A stretch of DNA of 64,000 nucleotides, taken from assembly GCF_000381825.1 (NCBI RefSeq), contig NZ_KB907127.1:1-64000 (forward strand). The letters run 5' to 3'. Positions 34,950 to 44,926 of this stretch are shown here, piece by piece (position 1 is the stretch's first letter; the number at the start of each line of letters is the position of its first letter). A program made the position numbers and the translations under genes. The notes under the pieces were generated by a model that did not search any database, was not told the origin of the DNA, and saw only the letters and a list, made by a program, of their open reading frames with translations. This stretch comes from Thioalkalivibrio sp. ALJT. GTDB lineage: Bacteria > Pseudomonadota > Gammaproteobacteria > Ectothiorhodospirales > Ectothiorhodospiraceae.

Positions 34950-37685
34950 CTACCGATGCGGGTCGAAGCCGCTCTGGCGCAGTAGTGTCTTTTCGAGTTC
35001 GACCAGTGTGAACAGGATCAGGCCGAAGGCGAGGATGCGCAGCCATTCCTCCGGCCCGATGGCGGTGGTGCCGAACAGCAGCTGCAGCGGTGGGGCGTAG
35101 GTGAACATGCCCTGCAGCACGATCAGGATCCCGATTGCGATTATGGCCGGTCGGCTTGCGGCCAGGCTGGCACGGCTGAGGGCAGGCGCCAGCAGGGAAC
35201 GGCTGGCCAGCATGAAGAACAGCTGTCCCATGACCAGGGTGTTGATGGCCACGGTGCGGGCGAATTCGAGCTCTACCCCCTGCTGCTGCAGCCACAGGAA
35301 GTGGCCAAAGGCGCCCGCGACCAGCAGGGTGGACACGAAACCGATCCGCCATAGCAGGAAACCGGACAGGATCGGGGTGTTGGGCGGGCGTGGCGGACGT
35401 TGCATGGTGCCGGGTTCGGTGGGTTCGAAGGCCAGCGCCAGGCCGAGGGTGACGGCACTGACCATATTGACCCACAGCACCTGAACCGGTGTAAGCGGCA
35501 GGGTCAGGCCCAGCAGAATCGCGGCGACGATCGTGAAGGCCAGTCCTCCGTTGTTGGGCAGGAGGAACATGATCGCCTTCTTCAGGTTGTCATAGACCGT
35601 TCGGCCCTCTTCTACCGCGTTGGCGATGGATACGAAGTTGTCGTCCGCCAGGATCATTGCGGAGGCCTCGCGCGCGGCCTCGGTGCCCTTCATGCCCATG
35701 GCCACGCCGACATCGGCGCGTTTGAGTGCGGGAGTGTCGTTGACACCGTCGCCGGTCATCGCGACCACGTCGCCGTGGCTCTGAATCGCGCGTACCAGCC
35801 GCAGCTTGTGCTCCGGCGTGGTGCGGGCGAATACGTCGACACGCTGGACGAGCTTCTTGAGGTCTTCGTCGGAGGTGTCGTCCAGTTCGTGGCCGACGAC
35901 GACACCACCCGCGGTGTTGATGCCCAGTTCGTCGGCGATGGCCCTTGCGGTGATGCCGTGATCGCCGGTGATCATCTTCACCCGGATGCCGGCCTCCTGG
36001 CAGTGGGCTACTGCCTTGATAGCTTCTTCGCGCGGCGGGTCGATGATCCCGCACACCGCGACCAGGGTGAGGCCGCCGTCCTCGATATCGGAGAACTGCA
36101 GTTCCTTGCGCTGACCCTCCAGGCGCCGGGTGGCGAGCGCGAGCAGGCGCTGTCCTCGCCCGGCGACGCCATCCATCCACTGTTGCCAGTGTTCGGTGTC
36201 GAGCGGTTCTTCCCCGTCCCGGGTGCGCTGGTGGCTGCAAAGGGCCAGCACGCGCTCCGGTGCGCCCTTCAGGAAGAGGGTGGTATGCCCTTCAGGGGCG
36301 TGGTGCAGGGTGGCCATGAACTTGTAGGACGACTCGAAGGGGATCACGTCGGCGCGTACAAAGCGCTCGCGGATCACCTTCGGTTCCAGGCCGCCCTTCA
36401 TGGCCGCGACGATCAGGGCGCCCTCGGTCGGGTCGCCCTCCATGGTCCATTGATCGTCCTTGCGATAGACCTCGGCGTCGTTGCACAGCAGGAGGCCGCG
36501 CAGGATTTCGGCCAGGTGAGGGTCGTGGTCCGGGTCTGCCACCTGGTTGTCGCGGGTAATGTCGCCGTCGGGTGCGTAGCCAACTCCGCTGAGTTCGTAT
36601 TCCGCCTCGGGGGTGATGATGCTCTTCACCGTCATCTCGTTGCGGGTCAGGGTGCCGGTCTTGTCCGAACAGATGGTGGTGACCGCGCCCAGGGTCTCCA
36701 CCGCCGGCAGGCGGCGGATAATCGCGTGGCGGGCGGCCATGCGCTGCACCCCGATCGCCAGGGTGATGGTCATGATCGCCGGCAGGCCCTCGGGGATCGC
36801 TGCCACCGCCAGGCTGGCCGCGGCGAGGAAGGTCTCCACCAGATCGTAGTCGCGCACCCAGTAGCCGAAGGCGAAGGTCGCCGCCGCCAGGATACCGATG
36901 GCCACCGACAGCCAGCGGCCGAACTGGGCGATCTGGCGCAGCAGCGGCGTGGTCAGGGTCTCGACCTCGCTGATCAGGGTGGAGATGCGGCCAATTTCGG
37001 TATCGGCCCCGGTGCCGACTACCACCCCGTGGCCCTGGCCAAAGGCCACCAGCGTGCCGGAATAGGCCATCGAGCGGCGATCGCCGAGGTCGGAGTCGGC
37101 CTCAACCGGCTCGGTCTGTTTGTCGCTGGCGACCGATTCACCGGTCAGCGCGGCCTCGTCGATGCGCAGGTTGTGCGCGGCCAGCAGCCGCAGGTCGGCC
37201 GGTACCCGGTCGCCCGCCTGCAGGTAGACGATGTCTCCTGGTACCAGCTCCTCCGCCGGCAGGCTGCGCCGCTGGCCATCGCGCAGCACCAGGGCTCGCG
37301 GCGAGAGCATGTGGCGGATCGCGTCCAGGGCCTTTTCGGCCTTGCCCTCCTGGATGTAGCCGATGATCGCGTTGATCAGCACCACGCCCAGGATGACGCC
37401 GGTATCCAGCCAGTGCTGGAGCAATGCGGTCCCCGCCGCAGCTGCGATCAGCACGTATATCAGCACATTGTGGAACTGCAACAGGAAACGGCGGATCGGA
37501 CCGCTGCGGGCCGGTTCGGGCAGCCGGTTCAGGCCAAATCGCTGCAGCCGCCGTCGGCTGGTCGCCGTCGCGAGCCCCTGTTCGTCGGCGTCCAGCCGCT
37601 GCAGGGACGCGGCGGTGTCGAGCGCATGCCAGCGCTGCCCCGCAGCGTTGTCTGCGGGTGCGGATGTGGCGGCGGGTTGTTCCAT
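34950..37685 (-). CDS. P-type cation-transporting ATPase, type II
   Basis: This 911-residue inner-membrane ATPase has an N-terminal cation-ATPase domain, the TGES actuator motif (EAALTGESVASDKQ), PEGLP in the fourth transmembrane segment (AAIPEGLPAIMTITLA), the phosphorylated aspartate in CSDKTGTLTRNEMT, and TGDGVNDTPALKRADVGVAMG. The type II layout suggests Ca2+ or another alkali/alkaline-earth cation. The sixth segment reads LWVNMVSAVTLGLALAFEP and lacks the Asn-x-x-Thr-Asp of calcium pumps, so the transported ion is uncertain (Na+ or H+ possible). It is separated by 22 bases from the BNR-repeat gene downstream. Confidence 0.9.
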   Translation of the reverse strand: MEQPAATSAPADNAAGQRWHALDTAASLQRLDADEQGLATATSRRRLQRFGLNRLPEPARSGPIRRFLLQFHNVLIYVLIAAAAGTALLQHWLDTGVILGVVLINAIIGYIQEGKAEKALDAIRHMLSPRALVLRDGQRRSLPAEELVPGDIVYLQAGDRVPADLRLLAAHNLRIDEAALTGESVASDKQTEPVEADSDLGDRRSMAYSGTLVAFGQGHGVVVGTGADTEIGRISTLISEVETLTTPLLRQIAQFGRWLSVAIGILAAATFAFGYWVRDYDLVETFLAAASLAVAAIPEGLPAIMTITLAIGVQRMAARHAIIRRLPAVETLGAVTTICSDKTGTLTRNEMTVKSIITPEAEYELSGVGYAPDGDITRDNQVADPDHDPHLAEILRGLLLCNDAEVYRKDDQWTMEGDPTEGALIVAAMKGGLEPKVIRERFVRADVIPFESSYKFMATLHHAPEGHTTLFLKGAPERVLALCSHQRTRDGEEPLDTEHWQQWMDGVAGRGQRLLALATRRLEGQRKELQFSDIEDGGLTLVAVCGIIDPPREEAIKAVAHCQEAGIRVKMITGDHGITARAIADELGINTAGGVVVGHELDDTSDEDLKKLVQRVDVFARTTPEHKLRLVRAIQSHGDVVAMTGDGVNDTPALKRADVGVAMGMKGTEAAREASAMILADDNFVSIANAVEEGRTVYDNLKKAIMFLLPNNGGLAFTIVAAILLGLTLPLTPVQVLWVNMVSAVTLGLALAFEPTEPGTMQRPPRPPNTPILSGFLLWRIGFVSTLLVAGAFGHFLWLQQQGVELEFARTVAINTLVMGQLFFMLASRSLLAPALSRASLAASRPAIIAIGILIVLQGMFTYAPPLQLLFGTTAIGPEEWLRILAFGLILFTLVELEKTLLRQSGFDPHR

Positions 37686-37821
37686 GCGGCGGGTTGCCCT
37701 GCTGCGATACCGGATTTCCTATCATGCCGGTCGTCGGCGAGGCCGGCCAGACCTGCAGCGAGGGAATTCGTACGGCGGGTTTTGGGTCCTCTCTCTACTT
37801 CACCCGAACAGGAGAGGCAGC

Positions 37822-38724
37822 ATGCGTTTTTCGTGGATGATGGCGGCAGGGACGGCCCTGGCCATGGCGGTCGGGTCGGTGCTGGCGGCCGACAAGGTGA
37901 CGCTGGAGCACAACGGCCTGGATATGGTCGGTCACTTCCAGGAGGGTGCAGGGGCGGCGCCGGAGGACGGCGTGGTGATGCTCCTGCACGGCACGCTGGC
38001 CCATGGCCGCATGGAGATCATGGGCGCCATGCAGGACCAGCTCGCCGCGCGCGGGTACAACACCCTGTCGGTGAACCTCAGCTACGGCATCGATGCCCGT
38101 GAGGGCATGTTCGAATGCGATGTCGCGGTGCGCCACGGTGTCGAGGGGCACCTGGACGAACTGGAGGCCTGGCAGGGCTGGCTGCGTGACGAGGGCTACG
38201 GTCCGCTCACCCTGATGGGACACTCGCGCGGTGGCAATCAGATGGCACGCTACCTGACCGAACGCGATCCCGACGCCATCCGCGCGCTGGTGCTGGTGGC
38301 CCCGTCCACCTATGACGAGGGTGCGGCCCGCGCGGCCTACGAGGACCAGAGCGGGACGCCGCTCCAGGTGCTGCTGGACCGCGCCCACGAGCTCCAGCGC
38401 ATGGGCCAGGATGACACGCTGCTGGAGGGCGTGCGTTTTCTGCACTGCGGGGAACTGGATGTGACGCCCGCGGCCTTTCTCGGCTATTACGAGCCAACCT
38501 CACGGCACAACACGCCCAGCGTGATTGACGGGGTCCGGGTCCCGACGCTGGTGGTGATCGGCTCCGAGGATGACGTGGTGCCGGATCTGCCCGAGCGCAT
38601 GGAGGCCGTGCCGGACTCCGGCGCCATCACGGTGAAGACGGTGGACGGCGCCGATCACTTCTTCCGTGATTTCTTCGCCGATGACGTGGTCGACTTCAGT
38701 GCCGGCTTCCTCGACCGCAACTAA
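37822..38724 (+). CDS. Exported alpha/beta hydrolase
   Basis: This 300-residue protein begins with a signal peptide (MRFSWMMAAGTALAMAVGSVLA, cleavage likely after VLA). A serine-hydrolase fold follows, with the oxyanion region VVMLLHGTLAH, the nucleophile elbow LMGHSRGGNQ, a likely acid at IGSEDDVVPD and a catalytic histidine in GADHFFRDFF. The substrate is unknown; esterase or lipase-like activity in the periplasm is a fair guess. I chose the ATG at 37822 for the signal peptide and GGAGAGG upstream. It stands alone between two minus-strand blocks. Confidence 0.82.
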   Translation: MRFSWMMAAGTALAMAVGSVLAADKVTLEHNGLDMVGHFQEGAGAAPEDGVVMLLHGTLAHGRMEIMGAMQDQLAARGYNTLSVNLSYGIDAREGMFECDVAVRHGVEGHLDELEAWQGWLRDEGYGPLTLMGHSRGGNQMARYLTERDPDAIRALVLVAPSTYDEGAARAAYEDQSGTPLQVLLDRAHELQRMGQDDTLLEGVRFLHCGELDVTPAAFLGYYEPTSRHNTPSVIDGVRVPTLVVIGSEDDVVPDLPERMEAVPDSGAITVKTVDGADHFFRDFFADDVVDFSAGFLDRN

Positions 38725-38786
38725 GCTGACGTTTGCGCTGGCTGCGGCAAGATCTGCGAACCGCCGGTGCTGGCCTGCACGGGTCG

Positions 38787-40508
38787 TCACCGGCCTTGAC
38801 CGGCCAGCAGTGTCAGGTAGATCCCCAGCATGGCGGCGGTGAACAGCAGCCCGATGGTCTCCCAGCGCGTCAGGACCCGCTCTGCGGATCCCAGCTTGCG
38901 GCGCAGCCAGCAGCGGGCGAGACGGAGCCGCGCGGGGTGCCGACTCGGCGGCAGGCGCAGGCTGGCGGTGGCCAGCAGCCGCAGGGACCGCGTCAGCGCC
39001 TCCAGTACCACGGCCAGATCGCCCTCCGGCAGCCGGGGTGTCGTCCGTTGCCGCTGCAGACGGGCAACTGCCAGTCCGATCCCCAGTCCGGCCAGTATCG
39101 GCCACAGCAGGCTCCAGCCGAACAGATCGCCCGCGGTCGTCGGCGCGCCGCCGGCCGCCGCGAGCAGTGCCGCCACGGGCAGCAGCACGGATATCGAGGC
39201 GAGCCCGCCCCAGGCCGACCAGCTGCGCCAGGCCGGCGGTCCCTCGCGGGTTGCCAGCCCGGCGCGCCAGCACCACAGGTAACGCAGCATCAGCAGGGTG
39301 GTCCCGATGGCGGCCAGGGTCAGCGCGGCCTCCACATGAGCCAGCCATCCTGCGGTGGTCGCGAGGGCCTCCAGCGGGTCCTTCAGGGCGTTCTTCGCCA
39401 GTGCCCCGCTGGTAAACGGTAATCCCGCCAGGGCCAGTGCCGGCAACAGCGCGAACAGGGCGAAGAGCACGCGCCCGGTGGGCGTTGTAGGGCGCTGCCT
39501 GTCCATGCCGGCGCCCAGGAAGAGTGCCCCTTTGGCCAGGCCGTGGTGCACCGCATACAGCACCACCGCCGCCACCAGCCACTCGCGCGCCTCGGGCAGC
39601 AGCAGGGCCAGGCCGACGCCCGTGGTCATCAGCCCCATCTGCGAGATGCTGGAATAGGCGAGGATGGTTTTCGGCCGCTGTTGCAGTACCCCGGCCAGGG
39701 CGCCCAGGAAGGCGGCGGCGAGCCCCAGAAGTATCAGACCCTCGCCCAGCACCGCGTGGCCGGCGGCGTCGATCGGGAACAGTTGCAGCCAGCCGAACAG
39801 GCCGGCCTTGATCATCGCGCCGGAGAGCACCGCGCTGGCCGGGACCGGGGCCGCCGGATGCGCCAGTGGCAACCAGAAATGCAGCGGCAGCATCCCGGCC
39901 TTGATGCCCAGTGCGACCAGCAGCAACAGCAACGCGAGACCGTCGGGGCGTGCTGCTGCCAGAGCCGACAGCTCCATGGCGCCCGCCTCGCGCACGGCCA
40001 TGGCCAGACCCGCGAACAGCAGCACCTCGCCCAGGATTGCGAGCACCAGATAAAAGCGTCCGGCGCGCCAGGCCTCCCGGGTGTTCGGGTGCACGACCAG
40101 GCCGTAGGCGGCAAGGCTCATCAGCGAGAAGAACAGGTAAAAGGCGAGCGCATCCTGCGCCAGGATCAGGCCCAGGTTGCCGGCCAGCGCCAACAGCCAG
40201 AACACATGGAAGCGGTGGCGCAGCGGGTCGCCGCGCCGGTTGTCCCGCGCGAACAGGCCGGCGGCCAGCCACAGGCCGGCGGTCAGGGCGAGAAAGGCCT
40301 GACGTATCGGGTCCAGGCCCAGGGTGGTGCCAAGCAGCAGCCAGTCGAACCGGGCCTCGGTGCCGACTGGCACCAGGATGGCGGTCAGCAGCGCGGGCAG
40401 GGCCGCCCAGGGCACCAGTCGCTGCAGGCCGATTTGCAGCGGCCGCCACCCGACAAGCAGCGCCAGCAGCAGTGGCAGCAGGGGTACGCCCAGCAACCAG
40501 GCGTTCAT
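38787..40508 (-). CDS. Mrp-type antiporter NuoM/MnhD-like subunit (third)
   Basis: This 573-residue proton-conducting membrane protein has some 14 transmembrane segments and the core motifs LGIKAGMLPLHFWLPLAHPAAPVPASAVLSG and LAYSSISQMGL of the NuoL/M/N-MrpA/D superfamily. The lysine in IKAG and the glutamate-free TM5 should be checked for the proton path. I chose the ATG at 40508 because MNAWLLGVPLLPLLLALL begins a membrane helix and overlaps the previous stop as ATGA. It is last in the operon, and its C-terminus has an extra basic, Arg-rich segment before a final helix. Confidence 0.85.
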   Translation of the reverse strand: MNAWLLGVPLLPLLLALLVGWRPLQIGLQRLVPWAALPALLTAILVPVGTEARFDWLLLGTTLGLDPIRQAFLALTAGLWLAAGLFARDNRRGDPLRHRFHVFWLLALAGNLGLILAQDALAFYLFFSLMSLAAYGLVVHPNTREAWRAGRFYLVLAILGEVLLFAGLAMAVREAGAMELSALAAARPDGLALLLLLVALGIKAGMLPLHFWLPLAHPAAPVPASAVLSGAMIKAGLFGWLQLFPIDAAGHAVLGEGLILLGLAAAFLGALAGVLQQRPKTILAYSSISQMGLMTTGVGLALLLPEAREWLVAAVVLYAVHHGLAKGALFLGAGMDRQRPTTPTGRVLFALFALLPALALAGLPFTSGALAKNALKDPLEALATTAGWLAHVEAALTLAAIGTTLLMLRYLWCWRAGLATREGPPAWRSWSAWGGLASISVLLPVAALLAAAGGAPTTAGDLFGWSLLWPILAGLGIGLAVARLQRQRTTPRLPEGDLAVVLEALTRSLRLLATASLRLPPSRHPARLRLARCWLRRKLGSAERVLTRWETIGLLFTAAMLGIYLTLLAGQGR

Positions 40509-42028
40509 GTATCCAGCCCCGGGATGATGTAGTCGCGCTGTACGATGACCGCGACCCAGCCCAGCGGGCTCAGACCCACGGCCGCCAGCAGCCCGGTCAG
40601 GATGCTGAGGGCGGCGACCAGCAGCGTGGGGACCAGCAGCATCCAGTGCGTCTCGAAGCGAGTGGGACCGATCTGCTCCCGCATTGGCTCGGGCCAGGGT
40701 TCGCGGCGCTCGCCCAGCCAGCCCCGGATGATCGGCGGCAGGAAGTAGGCGGCATTCAACAGGCCGGAGAGCACCAGGACCCAGAGGACCCAGAGGGCAT
40801 CCACCTGCAAGGCGCCCAGGCCCAGGTGCCATTTGGTGACGAATCCGGCCAGCGGGGGCAGTCCGATCATGCCGAGTGCCCCCATGGTGAAGGCTAGCAT
40901 GGTCCAGGGCATGCGCCGGCCGACACCGTCCATCTCGCGCACCTTGTGGATGCCCAGGGTCTCGGCAAAGTTGCCGGCGCAGAAGAACAGCGTGATCTTG
41001 GTCAGGCCCTGGTGCACCAGATGCACCAGCCCCCCGATCACGCCCAGTGGTCCGGCCAGGGCAACCCCGAGCACGATGTAGGCGACCTGGCTGACGGTCG
41101 AGAACGCCAGGCGTTGTTTCAGGTCCTGGGCGCGGAGGGCCTGGATGGATCCGTACAGGATGGTGATGGCCGCGACCACCAGCAGGCCGGTCGTCAGGCC
41201 CAGCTCCAGCGCCAGTTCTGCCCCGTAGACATCGTTGACGACCCGCACGATGCCGAAGGCCCCGGCCTTGACCACCGCCACCGCGTGCAGCAGCGCGCTG
41301 ACTGGAGCCGGCGCGACCATGGCGATGGGCAGCCAGGAGTGCAGCGGCACCAGCGCGGCCTTGACCCCGAAGCCGACCATCAGCAGCACGAACAGGACTT
41401 GCAGCGTGACCGCGTGGGTCTCCGCGAGGCTTTCAAGGTAGCCGCCCGGGGTAAAGCCCTCGGCCCCTGCCAGCAGCGTGAGCCAGACGATGGCCGTGAA
41501 CAGCACCAGCCCGCTGGTCAGGGTATAGCCGAGATAGAGGCGTCCGGCCCGCAGCGCCGCCGGCGTGCCGCGGTGGACCACCAGGGGCCAGGTCGCCAGG
41601 GTCAGAATCTCGTAGAAGATCAGGAAGGTGATCAGGTTGCCGGACAGGGCAATCCCCACCGTTGCGCTGACGCACAGCGAGAAGAAGCCGAAGAAGCGGC
41701 TGCGCCGCGGGGAGTGTTCCAGGTAGCCGATTGCGTACACCGTCGTGACCAGCCACAGCACCGCGGAGAGGGTGGCAAACAGCAACGACAGCGAGTCCGC
41801 GGCCAGCACCAGATCGATGCCCGGCATCAGCGGCAGACTGAACCGGTATTCGTCGCCCCGCAGCACCCCCAGCAACAGCACGCCGACCAGTACCAGCTTG
41901 GTGACCGCGCCGGTCAGGTTCAGGCCGATGCGCAGGCGCCGGCGGTGTTCCGCCAGGAAGAAGATCGCGATCCCCGGCAGCAGGGAGCTGAGCAGGATCG
42001 TGAGCAGCAGGCCGCCGGCGTCGTTCAT
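40505..42028 (-). CDS. Mrp-type antiporter NuoM/MnhD-like subunit (second)
   Basis: This 507-residue polytopic protein has the superfamily core VGFGVKAALVPLHSWLPIAMVAPAPVSALLHAVAVVKAG and RLAFSTVSQVAYIVLG. It carries protons or drives cation exchange in the Mrp complex. Both ends overlap neighbours by four bases (ATGA), which supports tight cotranslation. It resembles the MnhD group and is not long enough to be MnhA. Confidence 0.88.
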   Translation of the reverse strand: MNDAGGLLLTILLSSLLPGIAIFFLAEHRRRLRIGLNLTGAVTKLVLVGVLLLGVLRGDEYRFSLPLMPGIDLVLAADSLSLLFATLSAVLWLVTTVYAIGYLEHSPRRSRFFGFFSLCVSATVGIALSGNLITFLIFYEILTLATWPLVVHRGTPAALRAGRLYLGYTLTSGLVLFTAIVWLTLLAGAEGFTPGGYLESLAETHAVTLQVLFVLLMVGFGVKAALVPLHSWLPIAMVAPAPVSALLHAVAVVKAGAFGIVRVVNDVYGAELALELGLTTGLLVVAAITILYGSIQALRAQDLKQRLAFSTVSQVAYIVLGVALAGPLGVIGGLVHLVHQGLTKITLFFCAGNFAETLGIHKVREMDGVGRRMPWTMLAFTMGALGMIGLPPLAGFVTKWHLGLGALQVDALWVLWVLVLSGLLNAAYFLPPIIRGWLGERREPWPEPMREQIGPTRFETHWMLLVPTLLVAALSILTGLLAAVGLSPLGWVAVIVQRDYIIPGLDT

Positions 42029-43509
42029 GGGGCCCCCGGGGTCAGGCTGAGGGTGTACAGGACCAGCGTGCCGCTCAGCCCGGCGGCCGCGGCCACCAGG
42101 GCCAGGCCCAGCGGAACCCAGTCCATCCAGGCGGACACCGCCTCGCCCCGGCGAATCCGGCCCTGATGGAAGGCCGGGGCGACCATGCGCAGTACGTAGG
42201 CCGCCGCCAGCAGGCCGCCCCCGGCAATCGCGATCACCCAGAGCACACCGATCGCGCTGCCCGCGAGCACCGTACCCAGGCCGGCCTCCAGCAGCAGGTA
42301 CTTGGCCACAAAGCCGCCCGTGAACGGCAACCCCATCAGGCTGACACCCGCCAGACCCAGGGCGAACACCGTGCGCAGCCGACCGCGGAGGATGTCGCCC
42401 AGATCCACCAGACGGTCATGCCCGGCCGCGTGCTGCAGCGTGCCCGCAGCCAGGAACACGGCCGCCTTGGCCAGGGCATGGACCACGGCAAAGAACACCA
42501 CCACGCGCCAGGCCGTGGGCTCGACCAGCATCAGCGGGAAGGCGATCAGGAGATACCCGAACTGGGCGACGGTAGAATAGGCGACGATGGACTTCAGCCG
42601 CCCGGCCCGCAGCGCCTGGGCCGAACCCCAGACCAGCGCGGCCACTCCCAGCAGTCCGATCAGGACGCCAAAGGCCGGGGTGGCCAGGGGCGCGAATACC
42701 CCCATCCACAGGCGCAGGATCAGATAAAAGGAGCCGGTGACCACCAGACCCGAGAGCACTGCACTGACCGGGGCCGGGGCGGAGCCGTGCGCCGGCGCCA
42801 GCCACACGTGTACCGGAAACAGGGCCGCCTTCAGCATCAGCCCGGCGGTCATCAGCACCGCTGCCATGCGCTCGGTGGGGCCGACCTGCGCACGCGCCTC
42901 CAGCAGCACCAGGTCCAGCACCCCGTGTTCGCCGAACAGCAGCACCACGCCCATCAGGAAGCTCAGCGATCCGAGCAGGTTGACCAGCAGGTAGCGCATT
43001 GCGCCGGATACCGCGGCAGCGGTGCCGGTAAAGGCGACCAGAGCCACCGCGGTCAGCGAGACCACCTCCAGCGTGATGTAGAGATTGAAGGCATCACCGG
43101 AGACGAACAGCATGTTCAGCCCGGCCCACAGCCACAGCCACAGCGGCCAGAACTGGCGGCGTTCGATGCGGTCATGCACGTAGCCGAGGCTGTACAGGCT
43201 GGTGGCCAGGGCCACCACCGCGGTCAGAGCCAGCAGCGTCATCGCCAGCCCGTCCAGATGCAGCATCAGCCCCAGCGGTGCCTCCCAGCTGCCCAGGGCG
43301 ACGCGGGTGGCGGCAGCCATGGGCTCGGGCCCGGCGTTCAGGAAGACGGCCCCGAGTACCAGTACCCAGGCATTGACGGCCAGCGCGCCGGCGATACCGA
43401 TACGATGCGCCTGACGCGGCCAGACGGTGGCCAGTACGGCCAGCAGCAGGGACAGTGCGATCAGCCCGGCTACACCGCTGGTCAGCCATGCCTCCCCCGG
43501 CAGCGTCAT
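42025..43509 (-). CDS. mnhD: Mrp-type antiporter subunit D (MnhD/MrpD)
   Basis: This 494-residue NuoM-like subunit has the core GLMLKAALFPVHVWLAPAHGSAPAPVSAVLSG and IVAYSTVAQFGYLLIAF. It lies directly after MnhC, the order normal for mrpC-mrpD, and overlaps it by four bases. Together with the two homologues that follow, it gives three candidate proton-translocating subunits. Confidence 0.88.
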   Translation of the reverse strand: MTLPGEAWLTSGVAGLIALSLLLAVLATVWPRQAHRIGIAGALAVNAWVLVLGAVFLNAGPEPMAAATRVALGSWEAPLGLMLHLDGLAMTLLALTAVVALATSLYSLGYVHDRIERRQFWPLWLWLWAGLNMLFVSGDAFNLYITLEVVSLTAVALVAFTGTAAAVSGAMRYLLVNLLGSLSFLMGVVLLFGEHGVLDLVLLEARAQVGPTERMAAVLMTAGLMLKAALFPVHVWLAPAHGSAPAPVSAVLSGLVVTGSFYLILRLWMGVFAPLATPAFGVLIGLLGVAALVWGSAQALRAGRLKSIVAYSTVAQFGYLLIAFPLMLVEPTAWRVVVFFAVVHALAKAAVFLAAGTLQHAAGHDRLVDLGDILRGRLRTVFALGLAGVSLMGLPFTGGFVAKYLLLEAGLGTVLAGSAIGVLWVIAIAGGGLLAAAYVLRMVAPAFHQGRIRRGEAVSAWMDWVPLGLALVAAAAGLSGTLVLYTLSLTPGAP

Positions 43510-43931
43510 CGGCGTTCTCCGGACCTGGCGGTCGGTTCGATGTGTTCCGGGGCTTCGGTATGGGCGTGATGCTCCAGACGCGAGATATCGTCCACAGGGG
43601 CGTCGTCATCGGGAGGCCCGGGCAGGATGATCGCGTTGCCGGTCAGGCGCGCCAGGCGCACGACCAGGGCCAGGGCGAAGGCCGTGGCACTCACCGCGAC
43701 CACGATGCCGGTCAGCGTGAGGGCCTGGGCGACCGGGTCCGGCGGTCCCTCACCGCGGGCGGCGATCCCGAGCAGCACCATGAACACCCCGGAGCCCATG
43801 ATGTTCAGGGCGAGGATGCGCAACACCAGGTGATGGCGCCGGATCAGCCCGTACAGGCCGAGCGCGAACAGGATCGCACCGCCGGTGGGATACAACAGGC
43901 CCGGTGCCAGGGTCTCGACCAGTCCGCTCAT
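43506..43931 (-). CDS. mnhC: Mrp-type antiporter subunit C (MnhC, NuoK-like)
   Basis: This 141-residue membrane protein has three transmembrane segments and the NuoK-type pattern GAILFALGLYGLIRRHHLVLRILALNIMGSGVFMVLLG, followed by DPVAQALTLTGIVVAVSATAFALALVVRL. A charged C-terminal tail rich in Asp and His (about 105-141) is longer than usual. Four-base overlaps join it to both neighbours. Confidence 0.9.
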   Translation of the reverse strand: MSGLVETLAPGLLYPTGGAILFALGLYGLIRRHHLVLRILALNIMGSGVFMVLLGIAARGEGPPDPVAQALTLTGIVVAVSATAFALALVVRLARLTGNAIILPGPPDDDAPVDDISRLEHHAHTEAPEHIEPTARSGERR

Positions 43932-44926
43932 GGGCGATCATCCCCCTCCGGTCGGCCGGCAATGAACAGGGCAACGAGCGTGAGGGCGATCGACAGGGTG
44001 GCGGCGACTTCGATCAGGATGATCAACGGGTAGTCCCAGCCGGGCGGGTAGCCGAGAAAGCCATGGCCGGCGAGCAACCCGTACACGCCCGACGCGAGAA
44101 ACAGCCCGACCCCGGCGCCGAGCCCGAGGCGCAGCAGGGTGCCAGGAGGCGGCGGCATCCGGCGCGGGCGCGACAACACCAGCAGGATGCCCGCGGCCCC
44201 GAGGATGGCTCCGGCCTGGAAGGCGCCACCCGGCTGGTGGCTGCCGGCCCAGAGCACATACACCCCGGTCACGACCGCCACCGGCACCAGCAGGCGCAGG
44301 GTGCCGGGGAGGATCGGCCCGGGCGCCGGGCGTGCCGGGATCCGGTCGTGGCGCCCGAGTGACCAGGCCCCGAGCAGGGCCACCAGCACAATCGCCAGCT
44401 CCAGGAAGGTGTCGTAGGCGCGAAAGTTCAGCAGTACCGCGGTAATTGGGTGGTCCACGCCGGAGGCATCCATGTGCGCGTCCACCACCGGCTCCAGGCC
44501 CGCGGCATCGGGCTGGTGCCAAAGCGTGGTCACCAGCAGACTACCGACGACCAGCGCAAAGGTCAGTGCCGGGAGCCGCGTGCGGGGTTCCGGCGGCGGG
44601 TCATGCAGGGCCTGCAGCGCGGCGCCGGGCCCGGAGGGGTCGGGCGGGACAGTGTCCGGCCGGTCGCTGCGGCGCCCGGCGATGATGACGCGCAGGCGCT
44701 CCAGCGTCACTAGCAGCAGGGCACCCGTGATGCCGGCCCCGATGGCCGCCTCGGCCAGCGCGATGTCCGGCGCCTCCAGCCGCACCCAGGCCAGCGCAAG
44801 CAGCAGCCCGAAGGTGATGAACAGCACCACCGCGCGAAACAGGTCCGTGCTTGCCAGGCAGCGCCAGGCGACCCCGATCAGGCCGGCCAGCAGCGCCAGG
44901 TCAAAGACGACAAGCAGCAGGTTCAT
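43928..44926 (-). CDS. DUF4040-MnhB fusion subunit of the Mrp-type complex
   Basis: This 332-residue membrane protein fuses two parts. Residues 1-80 resemble the MbhD/DUF4040 domain (FGLLLALAWVRLEAPDIALAEAAIGAGITGALLL), which in MrpA is the C-terminal piece. After a Pro-rich cytosolic linker (about 85-115), an MbhE-like helix pair (LLNFRAYDTFLELAIVLVALLG) leads into MnhB (GSHQPGGAFQAGAILGAAGILLVLS). So pieces of MrpA and MrpB are joined, while the NuoL-like part of MrpA is absent from the operon. Layouts of this kind are known from hydrogenase-linked Mbh/Mbx complexes and some bacterial Mrp operons. Confidence 0.82.
   Translation of the reverse strand: MNLLLVVFDLALLAGLIGVAWRCLASTDLFRAVVLFITFGLLLALAWVRLEAPDIALAEAAIGAGITGALLLVTLERLRVIIAGRRSDRPDTVPPDPSGPGAALQALHDPPPEPRTRLPALTFALVVGSLLVTTLWHQPDAAGLEPVVDAHMDASGVDHPITAVLLNFRAYDTFLELAIVLVALLGAWSLGRHDRIPARPAPGPILPGTLRLLVPVAVVTGVYVLWAGSHQPGGAFQAGAILGAAGILLVLSRPRRMPPPPGTLLRLGLGAGVGLFLASGVYGLLAGHGFLGYPPGWDYPLIILIEVAATLSIALTLVALFIAGRPEGDDRP

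Noticed and set aside
35400-38102. Long plus-strand open frame opposite the P-type ATPase
   Set aside because: Antisense shadow of a strongly conserved gene.
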